This document shows positions 1-8,207 of a stretch of 24,904 nucleotides of DNA, one piece after another. Source of the DNA: JAAYJK01 sp964531295 (lineage in GTDB: Bacteria > Bacillota > Syntrophomonadia > Syntrophomonadales > Syntrophomonadaceae); the NCBI GenBank assembly GCA_964531295.1, contig CAZHHJ010000021.1:1-24904 (forward strand). The letters are read 5' to 3'. The notes under the pieces were generated by a model. The model made no database searches, was not told the DNA's origin, and saw only the letters and a list, made by a program, of their open reading frames with translations. Every line of letters begins with the position of its first letter. The stretch's first letter is position 1. The translations under genes were made by a program, and so were the position numbers.

Positions 1-165
1 ACTTGTTAGTTCTTTTTTGAAAACTAATATTCATATTTTTATGTTTTACATCTATTGTTTTTAAAAATCTCCTCTAGTGGTATTCTATATATATAACGTA
101 AAACTAATGGGACTATATAAGGAATAAATAATAGGACTAAGTTATCAGGAAAACACCGGAAAGTA

Positions 166-194
166 TTGGAAAAATAATCAATTGCGTTTATAAT
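166..194 (+). promoter_or_regulatory. Candidate sigma-A promoter of the GGDEF/HD-GYP gene
   Basis: TTGGAA at 166-171 and a perfect TATAAT at 189-194 are separated by exactly 17 bases. Transcription would start near 201, leaving a leader of about 50 bases before the ATG at 254, which has GAGGTG at 243-248. The rest of 1-253 is AT-rich and I see no gene in it. The promoter is inferred from hexamers and spacing only. Confidence 0.55.
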
Positions 195-253
195 GATATA
201 TAAGTCCCTATAAAATCCGATAATGGAAAAACGGCATTATTTGAGGTGTAAGA

Positions 254-2653
254 ATGGGTGGTAGAAATAACATAAAAGAAGAATTGAAAGCCGGTCTATT
301 GCAGATGCGGCGAAAGGTCAGCGAGCTCCAATTAGTCCATGAAGAGAGACAGGGATTGGTAGAAGTTCTGCAGCAGATGGAGAGGAAATATCGGCTCTTA
401 GCAGATAATGCCTGTGATATCATTTCTTTGCATAGTATAGATGGCAGTGAGTGTCTTTATGTTAATCCAGCCATATCCAATATTCTTGACTATCGAGAAG
501 AAGATATTGTTGGAAGCAATAATTTTAAAATAACTGATATGGTTTATATAGAAGACAAAGCTGAACTGCTAAAAATATTTAATCGTACTCTGGAGATGAG
601 TGAAGCATCAGGTATGCTCAGATATAGGAGAAAAGATGGCGGCCTGCTGTGGTTTGAAGTAGTAGGCAGATTAGTCTATGATGCAGATGATAATTTAGTA
701 GTGCTGTTAAGAGCCAGGGATATCAATGATCAGAAGATAGTAGAAAAGCAAATGGAGCAGCAGTATGAAGAACTGCACCGGGGCTATGAAAAGATCGAGG
801 AATTAAATGCCCAGCTTAATGAATACCATGAAACTGTGTTGGAAACCAATGCCCGCTTGGAATATAGCGAAGAACAGCTGCGTTTAGCACTCTGGGGAGC
901 TAATGAATGCATGTGGGAATGGAATATTATTTCAGGGAAATTCTTCATATATGATAAATGGGCCAATGTTCTGGGGTATGATTGGAATGAGCAGGAAATA
1001 CTTACTTCTGACTGGGACAATTATTTTCATCCCGATGATTTCATGATTTTGAGCCAGGCCCTGCAAAGTTATCTGGAAGGAAAAGCACAGCATTTTTCAG
1101 TGGAAGCACGGGTCAAGAATGGACAGGGTAATTATATATGGCTGCTGGTAACCGGCAAGCTGGTGTTTCAGGATAATAAAGGCAAAACCTTGCGAATGAT
1201 AGGTCTGGGACAGGATATCAGCTCCCAGAAACAAGCTCGCCAGAAACTGGAGGATAGTGAAAACCGCTACAGAAATTTGTTTGAAAAAAATCCTCTAGGA
1301 TTGTGTAAATTTGATCAAGAGGGCAATGTTACTGATATTAATTCAGCCCTGGTAGAAATTTTAGGTGCTCCTTCTAAGGAGGAAATTCAAGAGCTGAACA
1401 TATTTTCTAAAGACAATCAGGAAATACTGCCGATACTGGATGATTTGCTGGAATTATGTACTAGAGGTGAAAGTGCCAGCGGGGAATTGCAGGTAATCAC
1501 CAGATGGGGTAAGGATATATGGATTTACTATCGTATTGATCCTTTACTTGATGAAACAGGTAAATTCATGGAGGCCATGCTAGTATGTGAAGAGATAACT
1601 GACCGCAAAAAGGCCGAGGATAGAATTAAATATTTAAGTTTTAATGACAGTCTCACCGGATTATACAACCGTGCCTTTTATGAAGAAGAGCTTAAGCGAT
1701 TGGATACCAAGAGGCAGTTGCCGCTTACCGTAGTTATGGGAGACTTAAATGGCTTGAAGTTGATAAATGATGCCTTTGGACATAAACAGGGAGATATCGC
1801 CCTGCAAAAAATAGCTGAAGTTCTTCGGGTTTCCTGCCGTCAGGAAGATATTATCGCCCGTGTGGGGGGAGATGAGTTTATTGCTTTGCTCCCCAAAACC
1901 AGTGCCCAGGTAGCCCGCAATATTTGCCGCCGTATCAAGGAGAACTGCCAGAAAACGGAGACTTCTAATATGAAGTTGAGTATTGCTCTGGGGATGGCCA
2001 GCAAGGAGAGTATGGAGCAGGACATTAGCGAGATAGAGCATGAAGCAGAAGAGCGTATGTATAGAAATAAACTGCTGGAAAACAGAAGTACCAGAAGCTC
2101 CTTTATTAATTCTTTGGAAGAAACCCTGTGGAGCAGGGGACATGAAACTAGAGAGCATACTGGACGTCTGCACCGAATACTGGAGACGGTTAGTGGGCCA
2201 GCAGAATTAAATAATAGCGAAATAGCTAGTCTGAAATTACTGGCTTCCCTGCATGATATTGGCAAGATAGCCATTCCTCCAAGTATACTAGAAAAAGAAA
2301 CGGAACTATCGGAGGAAGAATGGGAAACAGTTAAAAAGCATCCGGAAATTGGGTACCGGATTGCTCTTTCAGCTCCTGAGTTGGCCCCTATAGCGGAGGC
2401 CATACTCACCCACCATGAAAATTGGGACGGAACGGGTTATCCATTAGCAATAGAAGGCGACAATATACCATTGCTGGCTCGAATCTTAGCCATTGCTGAC
2501 ACCTATGACGTAGTTCGCCACGGTCGCCCCTACCAGCAATCTTTGTCAAAGGAAAAGACCCTTCAGGAAATTAAAGCCTGTGCTGGTACCAGGTTCGATC
2601 CCAAACTGGTTGATATTTTTATCAGGGAGATATCATCCCGAAAAGACTTATAA
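254..2653 (+). CDS. PAS-PAS-PAS-GGDEF-HD-GYP cyclic-di-GMP signalling protein
   Basis: A predicted cytoplasmic sensor of 799 residues that could both make and break cyclic-di-GMP; no signal peptide or membrane segment is visible. Order: N-terminal coiled coil (about 1-45), PAS 1 (about 45-160), coiled-coil linker, PAS 2 (about 205-330), PAS 3 (about 335-455), GGDEF (about 460-615), HD-GYP (about 625-795). The diguanylate cyclase signature GGDEF is intact at 538-542. An RxxD inhibitory site (RQED, 529-532) lies five residues before it. The phosphodiesterase half keeps HD at 667-668, HHE at 720-722 and DGTGYP at 725-730. Both halves therefore look catalytically competent. The gene stands alone with its own promoter and ends in a hairpin. 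A role in controlling the pili encoded downstream is plausible but is inference. Confidence 0.93.
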   Translation: MGGRNNIKEELKAGLLQMRRKVSELQLVHEERQGLVEVLQQMERKYRLLADNACDIISLHSIDGSECLYVNPAISNILDYREEDIVGSNNFKITDMVYIEDKAELLKIFNRTLEMSEASGMLRYRRKDGGLLWFEVVGRLVYDADDNLVVLLRARDINDQKIVEKQMEQQYEELHRGYEKIEELNAQLNEYHETVLETNARLEYSEEQLRLALWGANECMWEWNIISGKFFIYDKWANVLGYDWNEQEILTSDWDNYFHPDDFMILSQALQSYLEGKAQHFSVEARVKNGQGNYIWLLVTGKLVFQDNKGKTLRMIGLGQDISSQKQARQKLEDSENRYRNLFEKNPLGLCKFDQEGNVTDINSALVEILGAPSKEEIQELNIFSKDNQEILPILDDLLELCTRGESASGELQVITRWGKDIWIYYRIDPLLDETGKFMEAMLVCEEITDRKKAEDRIKYLSFNDSLTGLYNRAFYEEELKRLDTKRQLPLTVVMGDLNGLKLINDAFGHKQGDIALQKIAEVLRVSCRQEDIIARVGGDEFIALLPKTSAQVARNICRRIKENCQKTETSNMKLSIALGMASKESMEQDISEIEHEAEERMYRNKLLENRSTRSSFINSLEETLWSRGHETREHTGRLHRILETVSGPAELNNSEIASLKLLASLHDIGKIAIPPSILEKETELSEEEWETVKKHPEIGYRIALSAPELAPIAEAILTHHENWDGTGYPLAIEGDNIPLLARILAIADTYDVVRHGRPYQQSLSKEKTLQEIKACAGTRFDPKLVDIFIREISSRKDL

Positions 2654-2655
2654 GA

Positions 2656-2690
2656 TTGACAGGAAGAACCGTCCCCACTGTCAACTTTTT
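2656..2690 (+). terminator. Hairpin terminator with GGGGACGGT-type core between convergent genes
   Basis: TTGACAG (2656-2662) pairs with CTGTCAA (2678-2684) across a 15-base loop and is followed by CTTTTTATT, so it can act as an intrinsic terminator for the plus-strand gene. Read on the minus strand, the loop contains GGGGACGGT. The right arm also holds the TGA stop of the minus-strand Nudix gene (2681-2683). The same 9-mer recurs at the end of aroB. Confidence 0.6.
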
Positions 2691-3295
2691 ATTAGTTCTA
2701 TGAAATGGTGCAGGATGGAGGCGGTAAGTCCCCAGATTATTTCGCCTTCCCAGATATAGAAATACTGAGGGGCGCAACCGGTTCTAAAGGGATAGTGTCT
2801 GCCGTTGGGAATAAGGTGAAAAGGAAAGTCATCTGGTACCTGGGTGGTAGTTTTTATACAATGCACTTCCGGCTCATGTTCTAAAAAAAAATCCAGCGGA
2901 ATTATTAAAATTTTATCCACTTCGCTTTTGTTTATATTTAATTTGCTCAGGTCTTTAATCTGGGCCAGATAGGGGATTACTATTGCACTGAACGAGCTTA
3001 CCATTATATCCAGAGGGGCTATTACTTCAAAATGATCTGCTGGTAAGCCCAATTCCTCGCTGCTTTCCCTTATAGCCGTATATTCGCTGTAGTCATCATC
3101 TGGTTCTTTGGCCCCACCAGGGAAACATATTTCTCCCGGTTGACGGTTCAAAGAGAGGGCTCGTTTTTCGAATAGCACATGGTATTTATCTTCCATTACA
3201 ATCAAAGGCAGCAGAACAGCTGATTTGATTATATTTTCATGTCCTAATATTTTAGCTTTGCGTCCACGAAAGGAGCATATCTTTTCTTCTAACAA
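2681..3295 (-). CDS. Nudix hydrolase, CoA-pyrophosphatase-like
   Basis: A 204-residue Nudix protein. The segment QPGEICFPGG (52-61) followed by the Nudix core RESSEE (76-81) and GL resembles the NudL/YeaB group, known for hydrolysing CoA and acyl-CoA to 3',5'-ADP and phosphopantetheine. In the strict Nudix pattern the first acidic position is Asp, not Glu, which is usual in that group. The start is TTG, supported by GGAGGAAA about 7 bases upstream on the minus strand; no better ATG lies nearby. It is divergent from a FadH-like oxidoreductase, which would suit a housekeeping job on CoA compounds. The family is clear; the substrate is inferred and other nucleoside diphosphate derivatives remain possible. 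Confidence 0.85.
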   Translation of the reverse strand: MLEEKICSFRGRKAKILGHENIIKSAVLLPLIVMEDKYHVLFEKRALSLNRQPGEICFPGGAKEPDDDYSEYTAIRESSEELGLPADHFEVIAPLDIMVSSFSAIVIPYLAQIKDLSKLNINKSEVDKILIIPLDFFLEHEPEVHCIKTTTQVPDDFPFHLIPNGRHYPFRTGCAPQYFYIWEGEIIWGLTASILHHFIELIKS

Positions 3296-3358
3296 AATCT
3301 ATTTCCTCCAGAGATTTGCTATCCATTTAGTCTGAGACCACAAAAGGATGCTTGCTTG

Positions 3359-3388
3359 GCTATCATTTGTTGAATTGTTGATGATAGC
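3359..3388. promoter_or_regulatory. Inverted repeat, possible operator between the Nudix and FadH-like genes
   Basis: GCTATCAT (3359-3366) and ATGATAGC (3381-3388) form a perfect 8-base inverted repeat with a 14-base centre, in the 204-base gap between divergent genes and about 110 bases before the flavoenzyme start. Its size and spacing suit a dimeric regulator, but no regulator gene is adjacent. The function is inferred. Confidence 0.35.
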
Positions 3389-3499
3389 ATGAAATATGAA
3401 AAACTTACTACAATTTTCATGTTAAAATATTTTGAGTATATAAACAAGGTTATTATAAAAAATTCTTTTAACTTTATGACTAGGATGAGGTTACGTTAT

Positions 3500-5434
3500 A
3501 TGAAACAATTTGGGCACCTGCTTAAACCCTTGAGGATAAAATCCATGCAATTGAGCAACCGGGTAGTATTACCTCCGATTACTACTATGCTGGCTAATCG
3601 GGATCACAGTGTTAGTGATGCCAACATTGCTTTTATAAAGCGCCGGGCAGGAAGTGGAGCGGGTTTGATTATTACTGAAGTTGCGGCAGTTCATCCTGAT
3701 GGTATTGAGGGGCCTGGAATGCTGGGTATATATGATGACCGATTTATCAGTGGCCTGAGCAGGATGGTATCAGAAGTCCATAAACAGGGACAGAAGGTGA
3801 TGGTGCAGATCTATCATGTGGGCCGGGAAAGCCTGTTCCAGTTGGAACACGGGCGGGCAGCAGCCCCATCTGCCCTGGCCGGGATATTTAAAATACCCCC
3901 CCGGGAAATGAATCGAGAAGATATCAGGGAAGTTATTCACTGTTTTGGCCAGGCCGCCATAAGGGCTAGAAAAGCAGGATTTGATGGGGTAGAACTGCAC
4001 GCGGCCCATGGATATCTATTAATGCAATTCCTGTCTGGGCTTTCCAACCATCGTCTGGATGAGTATGGTGGTAATTTCAGAGAACGATCACGTTTTATGT
4101 TGGAGGTGATTAGAGAGGTCAGGCAGCAAGTAGGTCAGGATTTTCCAATATCAATAAGGATTTCCGCCGAAGAATATGCAGCGGGGGGATATACCATTGG
4201 GGATATGCTCGGGATAGTAGACCTCATGCTTGAAGCCGGGATAGACATGATTCATACTTCTTTTGGCACTCAGGCCAGTCCGGGTGGAATGGTATGCCCA
4301 GGAGTAGAATATCCACCGGGTTTTAATGCTCAGCTGGCCGCCCAAATAAAAAAGGTGGTTGATATACCAGTAATTGCAGTGGGGAGATTTACCAGGCTAT
4401 CAGCGGCTGAAAAGACTCTTGCCAATAGGGAAGCCGACCTGGTAGCTTTTGGCAGGCAGTACTTGGCCGATCCAGAGTTCTTTTGGAATGCGCTGGAAGG
4501 TAAAGAGGAGGCAACGTTTGAATGTCTGGCCTGTAACCAGGGCTGTATAGATCGCTTATATCAAGGCAAAGGAATCCGTTGTGCGATTAACCCGTTGGTA
4601 GGGCAAGAATTAATCTACCCGGAAAGACCAGCTGCTAAAACTCGTAAAGTTCTGGTAGTGGGGGCCGGCCCGGCCGGATTAACAGCGGCCTTTCAAGCCG
4701 CCCGTTTGGGGCATGAGGTGATTCTGTTCGAGAAAGAAGGTAATAGCGGGGGGCAGGTTAGATTGGCAGCCCAGGTGCCATTTAAGGATGTATACGGCAG
4801 GTGGATTGATAAGTTGACCGAAAATGCGGTGAGAGCTGGGGTGGACATCAGGTTGGGTCAAAGTGCGGATGTTGATTTGATAATAAAAGAAAGAGCCCAG
4901 GTGGTGATTATAGCAACTGGAGCCCGAAATATCCGACCATCCATCCCGGGCATTAATAGTCCACATGTTATTGATGCCTGGCAGGTCCTGATGGGTAAGG
5001 ACGAAGTAAGTGATCACACGGTCATCATCGGCGGGGGATTGGTGGGAATGGAGACCGCTGACTATTTAAGGGAAAAAGGGATAGTGGATGTGGTGATAGC
5101 AGATACTTTATCTAAGTCAGCAGTTAAAAAATCCAACGGCCATGGATATATGCTGCATAAACGCTTGAATGAAGTGGGATATCAATTGTGGCTGGAAACG
5201 CGAGTCGTGAAAATTGAAGCTGAGCAGGTGACGGTTGAAAAAAAAGGGGAAGAAAGGTTGCTGAGACCGGTCAGGCAGGTCATTGTGGCAACCGGCAGCA
5301 GTTCTTTCAACCAACTGGGGCAGGCTCTGGATCAGGAAAACATTCCCTATCATTTAATAGGAGATGCATACCAGCCCAGAAGCATACTGGAGGCAGTGGA
5401 TGAGGGTGCACACGCTGCCTGGAGCATAAAATAA
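3500..5434 (+). CDS. NADH:flavin oxidoreductase, 2,4-dienoyl-CoA reductase (FadH)-like
   Basis: A 644-residue three-part redox enzyme of the old-yellow-enzyme/FadH family. The N-terminal TIM barrel (about 1-335) carries YHVGRE (105-110) and HAAHGY (167-172); Tyr172 occupies the expected active-site position. A CX2CX3CX11C motif (Cys342, 345, 349, 361) should hold a 4Fe-4S cluster. The C-terminal half has a GAGPAG dinucleotide motif (388-393) for FAD and a second GGG motif near 515 for NAD(P)H. Known relatives pass electrons from NAD(P)H through FAD, Fe-S and FMN to an enone or dienoyl-CoA. The frame is open from 3389, but the ATG at 3500 is preferred: it has GATGAGG at 3484-3490 and starts at the usual family N-terminus. 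The substrate cannot be told; dienoyl-CoA, other enoates or trimethylamine-like compounds are all options. Confidence 0.88.
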   Translation: MKQFGHLLKPLRIKSMQLSNRVVLPPITTMLANRDHSVSDANIAFIKRRAGSGAGLIITEVAAVHPDGIEGPGMLGIYDDRFISGLSRMVSEVHKQGQKVMVQIYHVGRESLFQLEHGRAAAPSALAGIFKIPPREMNREDIREVIHCFGQAAIRARKAGFDGVELHAAHGYLLMQFLSGLSNHRLDEYGGNFRERSRFMLEVIREVRQQVGQDFPISIRISAEEYAAGGYTIGDMLGIVDLMLEAGIDMIHTSFGTQASPGGMVCPGVEYPPGFNAQLAAQIKKVVDIPVIAVGRFTRLSAAEKTLANREADLVAFGRQYLADPEFFWNALEGKEEATFECLACNQGCIDRLYQGKGIRCAINPLVGQELIYPERPAAKTRKVLVVGAGPAGLTAAFQAARLGHEVILFEKEGNSGGQVRLAAQVPFKDVYGRWIDKLTENAVRAGVDIRLGQSADVDLIIKERAQVVIIATGARNIRPSIPGINSPHVIDAWQVLMGKDEVSDHTVIIGGGLVGMETADYLREKGIVDVVIADTLSKSAVKKSNGHGYMLHKRLNEVGYQLWLETRVVKIEAEQVTVEKKGEERLLRPVRQVIVATGSSSFNQLGQALDQENIPYHLIGDAYQPRSILEAVDEGAHAAWSIK

Positions 5435-5466
5435 ACATATCCATTTACCGAATATTTCTTACCGCT

Positions 5467-5486
5467 AGGGAGATTAAAATCTCCCT
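5467..5486. terminator. Hairpin between the convergent flavoenzyme and lipoprotein genes
   Basis: AGGGAGAT (5467-5474) and ATCTCCCT (5479-5486) form a perfect 8-base stem with a TAAA loop. It lies in the 117-base convergent gap, where a shared terminator is expected. Neither strand has a clear T-run after the stem, so termination is uncertain. Confidence 0.4.
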
Positions 5487-5551
5487 GGCCAGGCTGGGAT
5501 ATGGCTTTTGTATGAAAGCAAATATATTTAGAGGTATATATAATTAACTGC

Positions 5552-6166
5552 TTAATTAATTTGAAATTCTTCCAAGGTAGAAGTAATGGTATTACCCTCC
5601 GATAAAAATTCGCTTTTTACCAGGCCCACCCCTTCTTTATAGTACTCATATATGGTGGAAAACTCAGAAGTGATCTCGATTTTTAGACAGTTTCCGAATT
5701 TGCCGGCCGGCGTATTCATGGCAGCATTTAAAGATACGATCTCCCGGCGATCTTCCGCATTTTCCCAGGCGCTACCTACTGCTAAAGGCTCTTTTATTAA
5801 TATGGTGTCATCGTTAGGAGTAAAACCCTGGTCCAGAAAATTTCCGGGCTGGTAACTCTCTCCTTCGAAGTATACGGACTTAACATAGTCATTTCCTAGC
5901 TCGAATATTCTGGTGGCAACTGTGCCTCCGTTGTCAGTAGTGAACTGCACTAGCTGGTCTTTTGAATACAATACCTCTCGCGTGAAGGAGGCATATTCAT
6001 TACCCTCTCCCAGGTATGACCAATGGTTGCCCGGAATGGCCGGGAAATAGTCGGATGCTTTAATCACGGATTGCGCAGGTTGAGAAGGATCAGGGCTGGT
6101 TTCTGCTGCTGTGCAGCCGCATAATAGCAAAAAGACGACAGTAATTATCAGTAAATAGTCTTTCAT
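5552..6166 (-). CDS. Putative lipoprotein of unknown function
   Basis: 204 residues. The N-terminus has a short charged start, a hydrophobic stretch and a lipobox ending LLCGC, so Cys18 would be lipidated and the protein anchored on the outside of the membrane. A Pro/Ser-rich linker follows (about 20-37). The rest looks like a small beta-rich domain beginning with a PAIPGNHWSY segment near 42-51, a pattern I associate with uncharacterised clostridial lipoproteins. No catalytic motif is visible. GGGGTG lies about 6 bases before the ATG on the minus strand. It is convergent with the flavoenzyme and divergent from galT, so it is probably transcribed alone. Confidence 0.75.
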   Translation of the reverse strand: MKDYLLIITVVFLLLCGCTAAETSPDPSQPAQSVIKASDYFPAIPGNHWSYLGEGNEYASFTREVLYSKDQLVQFTTDNGGTVATRIFELGNDYVKSVYFEGESYQPGNFLDQGFTPNDDTILIKEPLAVGSAWENAEDRREIVSLNAAMNTPAGKFGNCLKIEITSEFSTIYEYYKEGVGLVKSEFLSEGNTITSTLEEFQIN

Positions 6167-6402
6167 GTTAACACCCCGTTCAAATAATTAATGGAATAAT
6201 AACTGCCCCTGCTCAGAAGAATATTAGAGGATTTAACTCTTTTATATAGTATTTTAATTCTATAATAGAAACATCTCCAGGTATAATATTCTGCTAATTT
6301 TCATTATAATACACAAAGGCTTTAAATGCGCTTTATAATCAAGTGCAGCAGATTTAGCAGGGCCGATGCAGTTAGCCATGTTCGTATACAGGGGGGGTAA
6401 TA

Positions 6403-7410
6403 ATGACTGAACTACGTAAAGATATGATTAGAGATAGCTGGGTTTTAATTGCCAATGGAAAAGCTTTGAGACCATCTGATTTTCCTATCAACAAAATCAG
6501 CATAGCTTCAGAATTCGGCGAAGGAATATGCCCTTTTTGCGAGGGGAATGAAGCTCTCACCACTGGGGAACTGGATGCTTTTCGCCTGCCTGGTTCCTTG
6601 CCCAATGGGCCCGGTTGGCTGGTCAGGGTTATAACTAACAAGTTCGCCATGTTCAATATGAGAAGACCAGATATGGAATACCGGTGCGGGGGGATATACA
6701 GCCGTTGTAATGGTCTGGGCTACCATGAAGTAGTCATTGAAACTCCTGAACATGGTATTCAAATGCATGAACTGGGGGATGCTCAGATTATTCTGCTGTT
6801 AAAGATGCTGCAGAAGAGATTCAAGGTTTTGGCTGCTGATGAACGAGTTAAATATATTCAAATATATAAGAACAAAGGATTATTTGCCGGTGCCTCTCAG
6901 GAGCACAGTCACAGTCAGATCTTGGCCTATCCTATGGTGCCGGACAGAAATAAGGGGCTGCTTCAGTATTTTTCTGAGCATGGGCGCTGTTTGATGTGCC
7001 AGATGATAGAGGAAGAGCTCAAGCAAGAACGGATTATTTATGAAAGTGATTATTTTATCGTGCTAAGCCCTTACGCTGCCAGGTTTTCCTATGAAGTCTG
7101 GATCATCCCTAAAAGGCATGAAAAATATTTTGCAGATATGGGCGAGGTAGAATTGAAGGATCTGCAAGCTATTCTGAAGGGGTATTTAAGTTCTATGCTG
7201 GCCTGTTTGGAGAATCCTTCTTATAATATTATGATACATAGTGCTACGGTCAATGTGCCGGAGCATGATGCCTACCACTGGTATATGGAAGTAATCCCCA
7301 GGCTGGTAATTTCCAATGCAGTTGAAATAGCCAGCGGCTGTTTTATTAACCCGGTTGATCCTGAATCAGCAGCCAAAATACTTCGTGATGGCCTGCTAAT
7401 ACAGTTTTAA
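6403..7410 (+). CDS. galT: Galactose-1-phosphate uridylyltransferase-like protein (HIT superfamily)
   Basis: 335 residues matching the GalT fold. The active-site motif HSHSQ (168-172) corresponds to HPHGQ of the E. coli enzyme; His170 would be the uridylylated residue. CPFC (43-46) fits the zinc site, and a second CLMC lies near 200. In the Leloir pathway the enzyme swaps UMP between UDP-glucose and galactose 1-phosphate. No galK, galE or sugar transporter is seen nearby, so a role in nucleotide-sugar or storage-glucan metabolism, such as a UDP- or ADP-sugar phosphorylase, is an alternative. GGGGGGG directly precedes the ATG with a 5-base gap. Four TATAAT hexamers lie in the 236-base upstream region (6261, 6282, 6305, 6334), but none has a convincing -35 partner. 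Confidence 0.85.
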   Translation: MTELRKDMIRDSWVLIANGKALRPSDFPINKISIASEFGEGICPFCEGNEALTTGELDAFRLPGSLPNGPGWLVRVITNKFAMFNMRRPDMEYRCGGIYSRCNGLGYHEVVIETPEHGIQMHELGDAQIILLLKMLQKRFKVLAADERVKYIQIYKNKGLFAGASQEHSHSQILAYPMVPDRNKGLLQYFSEHGRCLMCQMIEEELKQERIIYESDYFIVLSPYAARFSYEVWIIPKRHEKYFADMGEVELKDLQAILKGYLSSMLACLENPSYNIMIHSATVNVPEHDAYHWYMEVIPRLVISNAVEIASGCFINPVDPESAAKILRDGLLIQF

Positions 7411-7464
7411 GATTATACTTTTAAACCATATCCAGGATATTTTAATAGACTTGAGGAAAAGAAT

Positions 7465-7977
7465 ATGTTGAAATTACTTTACCCGGATATTTTTGTGGAA
7501 TCAATACAAGAGATATCCCTGGAACAATTAAACAAAAGGAAAATAAAAGGTTTGATATTGGATCTGGATAATACTATTACTTTATGGAACAGCAATGAAA
7601 TAAGTATTGAAGTGGGTGAATGGTTCAAGGTAATAAGCGCATCCGGTTTTAAAGCCTGCATACTATCCAATAATGGTGAAAAACGGATTCTACAGGTTGC
7701 TCGGCAACTCGATATTCCCTACATTCACAGAGCAGCTAAACCTAACCCGCGCTCTTTTATTCGGGCGGTTCATTTAATGGGCATAAAAGCAGAAGAAACA
7801 GCTGTAATTGGGGATCAGATATTCACGGATGTACTGGGAGGAAACCGGGCTGGGCTTTACACTATTCTGGTAGTACCCCTGGATAATCGGGAGTTTATCG
7901 GAACCAGAATTTCCAGAATGATGGAAAGCCTGCTTATACACAAAATAAGAGCCTTGCATGGAAAAAACAAAAGCTAA
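7465..7977 (+). CDS. yqeG: YqeG-family HAD phosphatase
   Basis: 170 residues of the HAD IIIA subgroup. The HAD motifs appear in order: DLDNT (33-37; Asp33 nucleophile, Asp35 acid/base), ILSNN (about 67-71), the motif III lysine in KPNP (about 92-95) and GDQIFTD (116-122). In Bacillus subtilis yqeG starts a conserved cluster followed by yqeH and aroE. Here yqeH is absent and aroE comes next after 230 bases, which supports the family call. GAGGAAAA lies just before the ATG. Relatives are cytoplasmic phosphatases, and PGP-type activity is reported for eukaryotic and plant homologues; the substrate here is not shown by the sequence. Confidence 0.88.
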   Translation: MLKLLYPDIFVESIQEISLEQLNKRKIKGLILDLDNTITLWNSNEISIEVGEWFKVISASGFKACILSNNGEKRILQVARQLDIPYIHRAAKPNPRSFIRAVHLMGIKAEETAVIGDQIFTDVLGGNRAGLYTILVVPLDNREFIGTRISRMMESLLIHKIRALHGKNKS

Positions 7978-8049
7978 TTATGCAAACCAATGGTAATATT
8001 GTAGTTAAGTGGAGTAAAATATTAGCTTCAGGTTGTTGATAAAGTCGGC

Positions 8050-8145
8050 AAAAGGACAGAACGATGACAGAAGCGGAGATCAAGGCATCAAAGAAGTCCG
8101 CGATTGAGACGTACTCAAGTACGTTTATTGAGCGGGCTTCTTGAA
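8050..8145 (+). repeat. Structured intergenic element with a long imperfect hairpin, upstream of aroE
   Basis: An outer stem AAGAAGTCCGC (8091-8101) pairs with GCGGGCTTCTT (8132-8142), 11 pairs with one G-U. Then comes a symmetric 7-by-7 internal loop in which ATTGAG occurs on both sides (8103-8108 and 8127-8132), capped by ACGTACT/AGTACGT (8109-8115, 8118-8124). No T-run follows, so it is not an ordinary terminator. It occupies most of the 230-base yqeG-aroE gap. It resembles a dispersed repeat from memory, but the window holds one copy. Confidence 0.5.
8064..8144 (+). CDS. Possible 26-residue peptide inside the hairpin element
   Basis: An ATG at 8064 opens 26 codons ending at TGA 8142-8144. 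AAAAGGAC lies about 7 bases upstream, a plausible ribosome site. The predicted peptide starts MTEAEIKASKKSAIE, is hydrophilic and resembles nothing I know. The entire hairpin lies within the frame, so the codons may simply reflect a structured repeat. It ends 63 bases before aroE. Low confidence as a true gene. Confidence 0.22.
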   Translation: MTEAEIKASKKSAIETYSSTFIERAS

Positions 8146-8207
8146 ATAATCCAGAGATTTGTTTCCGTATTGTTGTGAGCTAAATCTTAACTGGGGAGAA
8201 AAATATT

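Noticed and set aside
1..34. Start of a minus-strand gene running off the left edge
   Set aside because: The ATG at 34 gives only 11 codons and has no ribosome site at proper distance.
1840..2409. Long minus-strand frame of 189 codons
   Set aside because: It lies entirely antisense to the GGDEF/HD-GYP coding region, is serine/leucine-rich, and has no recognisable motif.
3389..3499. N-terminal extension of the FadH-like enzyme
   Set aside because: The extra 37 residues lack homology to the family start, and the ribosome site fits the ATG at 3500.
6261..6339. Four TATAAT boxes upstream of galT
   Set aside because: None has a recognisable -35 hexamer at 16-18 bases; AT-rich sequence explains them.
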